Below are positions 6,343 to 12,662 of a stretch of DNA of 12,662 bases, piece by piece (position 1 is the first letter of the stretch; every line of letters starts with the position of its first letter). The notes below the pieces were generated by a model. It made no database searches. It was not told where the DNA came from and saw nothing but the letters and a program-made list of their open reading frames with translations. The translations under genes were made by a program, and so were the position numbers. The stretch is from NCBI GenBank assembly GCA_900554525.1, contig USHL01000019.1, forward strand, positions 1 through 12,662. Direction: 5' to 3'. Source of the DNA: an uncultured Oscillospiraceae bacterium (GTDB taxonomy: Bacteria; Bacillota; Clostridia; Oscillospirales; Acutalibacteraceae).

Positions 6343-8508
6343 TTATTCACACATTTTAAATTCAAATGTGTGAATTCCTTTTTCAACCTCATATGTATTT
6401 CCGTTCAATACAATCTCGGCTCTGTTCGGGACCTCAAATCGGTATTGAATCGTATCGCCGTTTATGTTCCATTCGGATGACAGTATTCCGTATTTAGTTG
6501 AAATAGAGGCTTTTGCGAAATGCAGTCTTTTATCCGCAATCGGTTTTAATATGGCATTTTCAAATCCCGGGGCATTTTCATCAATATTGATTCCGCATAC
6601 TGCGCCGTACATCCAATCTGCTACCGCTCCGTAAGCGTAATGGTTAAATGAGTTCATATCGGCGCACCAAAAACTGCCGTCCTCTTTTATGCCGTCCCAG
6701 TGTTCCCATATCGTTGTAGCGCCCTTATTCACAGAATACAGCCAAGACGGAAATTCCTCCTGCAAGAGCAGATTATAGGCAATTTCTGCATATCCATTCT
6801 GTGAAAGCGCGTGCAGCAGATACGGCGTTCCGACAAAGCCGGTTGTAAGCCTGTTGCCGTTATCCGTAATTAATCTCGCAAGATTTTTTGCAATATTCTC
6901 CTTATATTCTCCGCACAAATCGAAATACAGAGCAATCGCATGTGCAGTCTGCGTATTGGAAACCAGTCTGCCATTCTTTATAAAATTCTCACGGAATGCA
7001 GAAACAATATGCCCGTACAGTGATTCATAAGCCGTCATATCTTTTCCGAGAATATTGCCTGACTTTATCAGGAGCTTTGTAGAATAGGCGAAAAATGCCG
7101 TTGCGATCAAATCCTTGCTAGTCACAGTTTTATCAAGGCTGAGGTGATCCCCGTAGTGGTGACCTGTATTCCAAAGAAATTCATCGTCCCCCTGACCGCG
7201 GATATAATCGACCCACTTTTTCATACAGTCAAACTGATCAGCCAGAATTTTTTTATCCCCGTATGTCAGATAAAGCTGCCACGGACAGATCACAGCTGCA
7301 TCGCCCCATGCGGAGGAGGAAGATTCATTCCCGCCGATCACATCGGGAACAACAGCAGGTATGCCGCCATTGGCGAACTGCTCCAGCTTCATATCGGTAA
7401 GCCATTTTGTAAAGAATTTCAGCACGTCATAATTGAACGTAGCGGTACGCACAAAAACCTGCGCGTCACCTGTCCAGCCGAGACGTTCATCGCGCTGCGG
7501 GCAATCCGTCGGCACATCCAAGAAATTCCCCTTTTGCCCCCACAAAATATTGGAAAACAGTTTATTGACCTTTGCATTCGAGCATTCAAAATACCCGGTG
7601 CACTTAATATCGGAATGGATAACAACCGCTCTGAAATCATCCTCGTTTATATCGCCGTACCAGCCGCTGATACGTATGTATCTAAATCCCTGAAATGTGA
7701 AATGCGGTTTGTATTCACTCTGTTTGCCGTCTGTAATATATTTTATCGTTTGTTTTGCCGTGCGCAGATTATCCGTATAGAAATTTCCGTCGGCGTCTAA
7801 TACTTCGGCATGGGAAAGCTCGATCACCGTACCCGCCGGCGCATTGACCTGAAAGCGCACATATCCAACCATATTCTGCCCGAAGTCTATCACCTTTTCA
7901 CCCTTCGGCGTTGTAATCAAGGCTTTTGGAGAGATTTCTTCGATTTCGCATATGTGCTCGCCCTGTTGGGGAACTAAAATATCCTTTGAATAATCGCATT
8001 TTTCGGTTTTGACCCAGCTTTCCTGCGTAACATTTGCATCAAATGTCTCACCGTCGTAAATTTCGGAGTACAAAATACCCGATTTCGACGCAGTAAAGCT
8101 CTCGTCACTGTATATAGTCTGCTCTGTTCCGTCGGTAAAAACAATTTTCAAAGCGCAGATAATTGCGGGGGAAGAATACTTGTACGGCCGGAAATAATCC
8201 TCATTCCACGAAAGCCGACTAAAGCACCAGCCCCTGCCAAGCGTTACGGAAAGCGTATTCCGATTTTCTATTAAATCGGTGACGTCATATTCTTGATACT
8301 GCACCCTGTTATCATACGAGGTCCACCCAGGCGCAAAAACAAAATCGCCCACGCGTCTCCCGTTGATATACGCTTCATACATACCCAATGCCGATATGGA
8401 AAGCGTTGCTGTTTTCACTTTTTTTGACAGATTAAATTCCTTCTTCAAAACCGAACAGGCATTGCCGAAATTAACAGAGGATTTAATCCAGTCTGCTTTT
8501 TTTATCAT
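6343..8508 (-). CDS. Alpha-L-rhamnosidase, glycoside hydrolase family 78
   Basis: A 721-residue inverting hydrolase expected to remove terminal alpha-L-rhamnose from oligosaccharides or plant glycosides. Order of domains: beta-sandwich N-terminal domain (about 30-165), second beta domain (about 195-300; VIDFGQNMVGYVRF at 206-219 is typical), (alpha/alpha)6 catalytic barrel (about 305-645), and a C-terminal beta domain (about 650-721). The hallmark catalytic segment DVPTDCPQRDERLGWTGDAQ is at 331-350 and carries the general acid and neighbouring substrate-binding acids; TTIWEHWDG at 598-606 holds the likely general base, E602. There is no signal peptide, so the enzyme is cytoplasmic. It is on the short side for GH78, without extra N-terminal modules. 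The start has AAGGGG (8523-8518) nine bases upstream. It is last in the operon, 27 bases after the MalG-type permease, and probably acts on what that transporter imports. Exact substrate not deducible. Confidence 0.95.
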   Translation of the reverse strand: MIKKADWIKSSVNFGNACSVLKKEFNLSKKVKTATLSISALGMYEAYINGRRVGDFVFAPGWTSYDNRVQYQEYDVTDLIENRNTLSVTLGRGWCFSRLSWNEDYFRPYKYSSPAIICALKIVFTDGTEQTIYSDESFTASKSGILYSEIYDGETFDANVTQESWVKTEKCDYSKDILVPQQGEHICEIEEISPKALITTPKGEKVIDFGQNMVGYVRFQVNAPAGTVIELSHAEVLDADGNFYTDNLRTAKQTIKYITDGKQSEYKPHFTFQGFRYIRISGWYGDINEDDFRAVVIHSDIKCTGYFECSNAKVNKLFSNILWGQKGNFLDVPTDCPQRDERLGWTGDAQVFVRTATFNYDVLKFFTKWLTDMKLEQFANGGIPAVVPDVIGGNESSSSAWGDAAVICPWQLYLTYGDKKILADQFDCMKKWVDYIRGQGDDEFLWNTGHHYGDHLSLDKTVTSKDLIATAFFAYSTKLLIKSGNILGKDMTAYESLYGHIVSAFRENFIKNGRLVSNTQTAHAIALYFDLCGEYKENIAKNLARLITDNGNRLTTGFVGTPYLLHALSQNGYAEIAYNLLLQEEFPSWLYSVNKGATTIWEHWDGIKEDGSFWCADMNSFNHYAYGAVADWMYGAVCGINIDENAPGFENAILKPIADKRLHFAKASISTKYGILSSEWNINGDTIQYRFEVPNRAEIVLNGNTYEVEKGIHTFEFKMCE
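6345..6375 (-). repeat. 12-base stem-loop over the end of the rhamnosidase gene
   Basis: ATTCACACATTT (minus strand, 6375-6364) pairs perfectly with AAATGTGTGAAT (6356-6345) around a seven-base loop. It covers the last ten codons and its foot touches the TAA stop (6345-6343). No U-run follows, so it is not a classical terminator; it may instead protect the 3' end of the operon mRNA or mark its end in another way. Confidence 0.6.
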
Positions 8509-8535
8509 AAAAACTTTCCCCTTAAAATAGCGCCT

Positions 8536-9444
8536 TTATACATTTGACAGTCCCGACTGCGCAATACTTTTTACAAAAAAGCGCTGGCACACGGCAAACA
8601 GACAAAATAGCGGAATAACCATAAACAAAACGCCGGCACAGCGTGCGTAAAAGGTTGCCAGCTGATTCGTACCTGTACCGAATCTTACAACAATATCAGA
8701 CCACACATTGGCAAATACCTTTGTTTCGGTAAGATAAAGCGATGTATAATAGGTATCTGACCACTGCCAGCAAAAAGAAAACAAAAATACCGTAATCATA
8801 ATCACCCGTGCGTTCGGAAGCATAACCCGGTAAAATGTCGTCCATATTCCGGCGCCGTCAATATACGCCGCCTCCTCTACGCTGTTCGGAATCGCCATAA
8901 AATTATCTCGTATCAGGTAAATATACAGACCCTGTTTCAGCCCAAGGCAGGTAATTGCCAAAACATAAAGCGGAACAAAGGTATCCACCAGATGCATATT
9001 GGAAAAGGTTTGATACTGCGCGATGCTGATTGTTTGAATCGGCACGAGCATCAGTATGATAACAAACGCAAATAGAATATTTCTGCCGGCAAAGCGAAAC
9101 CGGGCAAACCCATAGCCCACAAGCGTACACGCCACAGTTTGAAACAACGCTACCGTAAAGGACAGAACCACTGTATTGATCAAACTTTTCGGCAGGCTTA
9201 TGCATTGAAGCGCCTCCCGCCAAAAAAACAGGGACGGGCGGCTTGGTATGGACTGAACGGTAAAATCAAATATATCGTCAGGCGTCATAAACGAAAACAG
9301 CAGTTTCCCGATAAGCGGCTTGCAGATAATAAATCCCAAACCGAAAATAATGACAAAACGCACAAACGAATACAGCAATTTCAGCGTGAACCGTTTCGGG
9401 TCTATCCGTGATATTCTTCCTTTCATATCAAAGGTCTTTTTCAT
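8536..9444 (-). CDS. Carbohydrate ABC transporter permease, MalG type
   Basis: Inner-membrane subunit of a CUT1-type sugar importer, pairing with the MalF-type permease encoded just upstream. From the chosen start it has 302 residues. Membrane segments are seen near 24-44, 90-114, 123-142, 152-172, 213-233 and 262-288. The cytoplasmic EAA loop that docks with the ATPase is EEAAYIDGAGIWTTFYRVMLP (about 190-210), with the conserved Gly and Pro. An ATG at 9468 overlaps the upstream stop (TAATG), but it has no good ribosome site, while ATG 9444 has AGGAG (9458-9454) nine bases before it and gives the more usual MKK-type N-terminus; starting at 9468 would only add eight residues. Substrate is inferred from the rhamnosidase next to it. 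Confidence 0.93.
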   Translation of the reverse strand: MKKTFDMKGRISRIDPKRFTLKLLYSFVRFVIIFGLGFIICKPLIGKLLFSFMTPDDIFDFTVQSIPSRPSLFFWREALQCISLPKSLINTVVLSFTVALFQTVACTLVGYGFARFRFAGRNILFAFVIILMLVPIQTISIAQYQTFSNMHLVDTFVPLYVLAITCLGLKQGLYIYLIRDNFMAIPNSVEEAAYIDGAGIWTTFYRVMLPNARVIMITVFLFSFCWQWSDTYYTSLYLTETKVFANVWSDIVVRFGTGTNQLATFYARCAGVLFMVIPLFCLFAVCQRFFVKSIAQSGLSNV

Positions 9445-9453
9445 AAATCCATT

Positions 9454-9458
9454 CTCCT
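9454..9458 (-). promoter_or_regulatory. Ribosome binding site choosing the MalG-type permease start
   Basis: AGGAG lies nine bases before ATG 9444 and after the overlapping ATG at 9468. It favours the downstream start, though coupled re-initiation at 9468 cannot be excluded. Confidence 0.6.
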
Positions 9459-9467
9459 GACGCCGCA

Positions 9468-10376
9468 TTATTCCGGCATTACAACAAATTTTCTCACAAT
9501 TAAAAGAGTTATGACAATAACCGCACCTAAACAGAGCAGATAAAACACACTCATCGCAGTAGCAAGCGAATACTGGCTTTGTGCAAACGCAAGCGTATTG
9601 ATATATTCAAGCACCTGACTTTTAACCGTTCTGTCTGCTATGGAATAAATCAGGTTCATCAGAATGATCGGGCTGATCATCGGGAAGGTGATTTTCCAGA
9701 ATAATTCCCACTTACTGCAGCCTTCTATCTCTGCCGCCTCGTATAAAGAGGGAGAGATATTCTGAAGTCCCGCAAGGAAAATAAATATCTGCAATCCGCT
9801 TGAGCTTGTGATATTATAAATGCCTGAAATCGCGTTGGAAATAACCTCGATCAGCGGTTCAGGGAAGTAAAGCGAAGATAAAATCCCGCTCACCTGGGTT
9901 AGACCGGAAAGGTCAGCCGCCGCGCCGTTATCGATCGCCTGCCCCAACACAGCCATATTGCTGCTGCTGTCTATAGAAGTCATAAAGCCGGTCGCCATAA
10001 TAACGGGATAAAAGAAAATGATTCGTGCAAATCCTCTTCCTCTGAAATTTTGGTTTAAGAGAACAGCGATAAAAAGGCTGTATATGATAATGACCGGAAT
10101 ATCCGTAACCAACCCGACAATATCTTCAATCAAAAGACGCTTAAATTTCGGGTCGACCGTAAGCGCGTTTTTATAATAGGTAAATCCTTTCGGCTTTAAA
10201 GCAAATCCTGCCGACGGATCAATATCGCTGATGGAATACAGGAATGTTTGAATCAGATTCGGAATGAAGATAACCGCTAAACCAATCAGCAGAGGTAAAA
10301 TAAACAAATATCCGAATCTCGCCCGCCTTGCGGCTACGGTTCCCTCTATCATATTGTTTTTTTGCAAAATACGCAT
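9468..10376 (-). CDS. Carbohydrate ABC transporter permease, MalF type
   Basis: A 302-residue inner-membrane subunit of a CUT1-family sugar importer. It has a short basic N-terminus and membrane segments near 22-45, 84-107, 116-133, 176-206, 233-248 and 270-297. The EAA loop is YEAAEIEGCSKWELFWKITFP (212-232), the contact site for the ATPase. No ATPase is encoded here; operons of this type in Firmicutes often share one MsmX-like ATPase encoded elsewhere. The start has a strong GGAGGAG (10389-10383) six bases upstream, 24 bases after the DUF5696 gene. Its stop overlaps an alternative start of the MalG-type gene by one base. The short loop between segments 1 and 2 fits the LplB/YtfT-like MalF relatives lacking the large periplasmic domain found in Gram-negatives. 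Confidence 0.93.
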   Translation of the reverse strand: MRILQKNNMIEGTVAARRARFGYLFILPLLIGLAVIFIPNLIQTFLYSISDIDPSAGFALKPKGFTYYKNALTVDPKFKRLLIEDIVGLVTDIPVIIIYSLFIAVLLNQNFRGRGFARIIFFYPVIMATGFMTSIDSSSNMAVLGQAIDNGAAADLSGLTQVSGILSSLYFPEPLIEVISNAISGIYNITSSSGLQIFIFLAGLQNISPSLYEAAEIEGCSKWELFWKITFPMISPIILMNLIYSIADRTVKSQVLEYINTLAFAQSQYSLATAMSVFYLLCLGAVIVITLLIVRKFVVMPE

Positions 10377-10400
10377 ACTAAACTCCTCCGTGATTTCAGC

Positions 10401-12662
10401 CTAACCGGCAGCCGCAAAACCTTTTGCCGGAATATTGATACCGTCAAGCTTTACGTTTTCATCGCCGTAATTGACATATACCCTATACCCGTTTTCATAA
10501 GCGGTGCAATACAAATCTTCCGACAATTTTTGGTGTGATGTGATTCTTTGATTCAGTATTTTCCCCCGAATCTCGTCTGCGGCCTGAACCCGCTTTGAAA
10601 AGTCGGAAAGCCGCGATGTATCGCTGACAGAATAAAACTCAGTCTGCCATTCCGTATGGTTGAGCAATGCATCGTCTTTTGTTATAAAAGCCGCATAGGG
10701 CGCCGCCCCGTATTCCATACTTTTTAAAATGCTCCTGCTGCTGTTAAGCGAAAGATTTTCCGCCTGCCCCGCATACGGGAGCATACCGCTTATCACCATT
10801 TGGAAGAACGGGACGTCTTCATCCTCTGATATCAGCTGAGAGCTTTCTAACGGCACGTTCAGCACGCCGGATACATAGGGCAAAATATACGCATTTCCGT
10901 AATCTGAAAGGAGAGACGTTTTGTCCTTTATGCCGCCCAGCGCTCCGGTTAACAGCATTTTGCTTTCCACACGGTCAATACAGCGGTTCGGCGAGTAATC
11001 CCCGCTTAAATAATAGCCGGACAAACCGTAGGAAATCCCGGGAAGCTGCCCACCGGCGAAGGCTTTTTCAAGGCTGCTTACAAAGCCTTCAGAATAGGCT
11101 TTAAAGCAGGCGGGCGAAACGATATATCTTGTATTTTTATACTTTGACTTTTCCAATGTTACCGGGTCGTTGTTTGCCGGTCTTGCCAATTTTCTGCTGA
11201 TTGCCCGTACCGAATCTCTTGTAGGCTTAAAATGATTGCCGGACTGATAGGCAAACTGCAAATCCGCGTCAAGATATAATTGCCCGCCGTTTTCTTTCAG
11301 TATATCAGCCAGGTGCTGAAGCTCCTTTGCTGTACCGACCCTGCGGTCTATATCGAATTTGTTGTAGGCGCTGTTTTCAAGCCCGGACGACCCGTATCCA
11401 AGCAAACGCACAGATATACCGCGTATGCCGTCCGCTTGCAGCTTTTTAATCGAATCGGTAATTTCCGATACCGTGGACAAAACAACTTTCTTAGTATACG
11501 GAACGCCCAGTACAGACGCCTCCTCCGTAATCATACAAAGGTAGTCAAGAAAAATAGGCGCTTCGGTCTGCGTCTGCTGCGAAATACCGTTTGTATCAAG
11601 CAGATATTTTCTGTAAATCTGTGCCATACCGGCATAATCGGAATTGCCCTTATCCGTCAGGAAATAGCGAATACGCGGCGAGGCGGAGGTTCTTTTCACG
11701 GCAAACAAGTTAAACTGATGGATATCAGCGTCCGTAAAGCTGTTGCTGGTATCAACGGTCCTTAAAATAAAGGATGTGTATATATGGTTGAGCGGCGTTG
11801 CATCACCTGTCGAATATGCTTTCAGCAGCGCCGTTTCAGCCGCGCCCTCTACGATTGCAAAAACGCTGTTTTCATCCGCCCTTGTTCCGTAAACGGGAAG
11901 CGTAAGTGTTGTCCCCGTCGGCATTTGCTGATTGACCGCAACATCATAGCCGTAAAATGGCTTTGAAAATTCCAGATTGTATTTGCCTTTTAAATTGATC
12001 AGAGCGCCCGAACCGTCCGGGATCAGATAAGCTGCGTTGTCTCCGTCCCGAAAAGCATTAAAATATTCCAGAACATCGATGGAATATATTTTATATTGGT
12101 CGGATTCTTCCTTTATCAGATCGGATAAAACCGTTGCTGAAAATCCGTCCTCCGTCAGGCGGTATTCGAGCGGTATTACAAATCCGGCGGATGAAAAGCC
12201 CTCTATATCACCGAGATTCAGCTCCTCGAGCATTTCCTGATACTCTGCTTTTTCATAACCGATATCCGAAATATCTGACATAATATTCTCTTTATCCGTG
12301 TCGGTCAACGCATCACTTAATAAATAAAGCGGCGTTTTATCAAGAATCGGGTACTCCCTAAGCTTATCTTCATAATCATCAGGCTTGTCGTCCGAAGAAT
12401 ATAAAACATAGGCGCGTTCCATACGGCGTCTTAATGCGCTGCTTGTAAAGCGATCGAGAACATCATTGAACGCCTCTTCCGTAAACAAGGCGGGAAGCAG
12501 GCTGTCTACCGCGCCCATAGTGTAATAAACGCGTATCGCCTTGCCGTCCGATTTTACCGTAAAGCTTTTGTTCTGAACGCTGTCGGTATCCGAATACATA
12601 TAAAGCTCGCTTGTCTGCTCGGCATAATAGCAAACCGTTATTTCGGACGTTAAGCGGGAAAG
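10401..12662 (-). CDS. DUF5696-domain protein (5' end cut by window)
   Basis: The frame is open to the right edge with 753 visible residues; an internal ATG at 12599 is unlikely to be the start, since the residues before it (LSRLTSEITVCYYAEQ) fit the family. Such proteins normally begin with a signal peptide and are exported or lipid-anchored; that part lies outside. The N-terminal half is beta-rich and contains the typical PDGSGALINLKGKYN motif (about 215-229) and YGYD. From about 368 (APIFLDYL) to 620 the pattern fits a TIM-barrel-like, glycosidase-related domain: alternating strands and helices with GIRGISVRLLGYG and QLYLDADLQF. The C-terminus (YRVYVNYGDENVKLDG) is a small beta domain as in many glycosidases. 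No activity is established for the family to my knowledge. It is first in view of the operon with two sugar permeases and a rhamnosidase, so a surface role in glycan handling is the likely inference. Confidence 0.85.
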   Translation of the reverse strand, partial: LSRLTSEITVCYYAEQTSELYMYSDTDSVQNKSFTVKSDGKAIRVYYTMGAVDSLLPALFTEEAFNDVLDRFTSSALRRRMERAYVLYSSDDKPDDYEDKLREYPILDKTPLYLLSDALTDTDKENIMSDISDIGYEKAEYQEMLEELNLGDIEGFSSAGFVIPLEYRLTEDGFSATVLSDLIKEESDQYKIYSIDVLEYFNAFRDGDNAAYLIPDGSGALINLKGKYNLEFSKPFYGYDVAVNQQMPTGTTLTLPVYGTRADENSVFAIVEGAAETALLKAYSTGDATPLNHIYTSFILRTVDTSNSFTDADIHQFNLFAVKRTSASPRIRYFLTDKGNSDYAGMAQIYRKYLLDTNGISQQTQTEAPIFLDYLCMITEEASVLGVPYTKKVVLSTVSEITDSIKKLQADGIRGISVRLLGYGSSGLENSAYNKFDIDRRVGTAKELQHLADILKENGGQLYLDADLQFAYQSGNHFKPTRDSVRAISRKLARPANNDPVTLEKSKYKNTRYIVSPACFKAYSEGFVSSLEKAFAGGQLPGISYGLSGYYLSGDYSPNRCIDRVESKMLLTGALGGIKDKTSLLSDYGNAYILPYVSGVLNVPLESSQLISEDEDVPFFQMVISGMLPYAGQAENLSLNSSRSILKSMEYGAAPYAAFITKDDALLNHTEWQTEFYSVSDTSRLSDFSKRVQAADEIRGKILNQRITSHQKLSEDLYCTAYENGYRVYVNYGDENVKLDGINIPAKGFAAAG

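Noticed and set aside
7144..7800. Plus-strand open frame of 218 residues
   Set aside because: It is fully inside the rhamnosidase gene on the opposite strand; the rhamnosidase has all family motifs and the plus frame has none.
1..12662. CRISPR arrays, tRNA or rRNA genes, toxin-antitoxin or defence genes
   Set aside because: No regularly spaced repeats, no cloverleaf or ribosomal sequence, and no reading frame with motifs of such systems were seen.

Overview
The window looks like a piece of the chromosome of an anaerobic, gut-type Clostridia (Ruminococcaceae/Lachnospiraceae-like; this is inferred from the protein families, the moderate base composition and the strong AGGAGG-type ribosome binding sites). 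Nearly all genes lie on the minus strand. It splits into three parts: a mobilizable genetic element (about 1-4440), a decayed IS110-family insertion sequence (about 4440-5905, plus strand), and a carbohydrate uptake and degradation operon (6343-12662).

Mobile part, read leftwards on the minus strand: a ribbon-helix-helix-like relaxosome accessory protein (4183-3731), a MobL/MobP3-type relaxase (3731-2400), a full-length tyrosine integrase (2354-1146), and a second tyrosine integrase (1153 to beyond the left edge). The genes overlap or nearly touch, so they form one operon that couples DNA processing with site-specific recombination. Upstream of it, 4211-4440 carries no gene but holds two adjacent hairpins that are a good candidate for the origin of transfer. 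There are no type IV secretion genes in view, so this is most simply an integrative mobilizable element (IME), although the left side is cut off by the window.

IS part: an IS110-type (DEDD) transposase reading frame on the plus strand is broken by one in-frame TGA and three frameshifts, so it is a pseudogene. The roughly 180 bases in front of it sit where IS110-group elements encode their bridge RNA. The stretch 5801-6342 has no convincing gene; it contains several inverted and direct repeats, probably the right end of the IS, and the unseen junction between mobile DNA and the chromosome may lie in it.

Carbohydrate part, in transcription order on the minus strand: a DUF5696-domain protein (truncated at the right edge), a MalF-type permease, a MalG-type permease, and a GH78-family alpha-L-rhamnosidase lacking a signal peptide. 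The spacings are 24, -1 (or +23) and 27 bases, which is a compact operon. The likely scheme is import of a rhamnose-containing oligosaccharide by an ABC transporter and removal of terminal L-rhamnose in the cytoplasm. The solute-binding protein and the ATPase are not in this window.

I did not find tRNA, rRNA, CRISPR arrays or a clearly new defence system. The points most worth a second look are the overlapping tandem integrases, the apparent ACG in place of the expected start codon of the second one, the oriT-like hairpins, and the dead IS110 with its possible bridge RNA.
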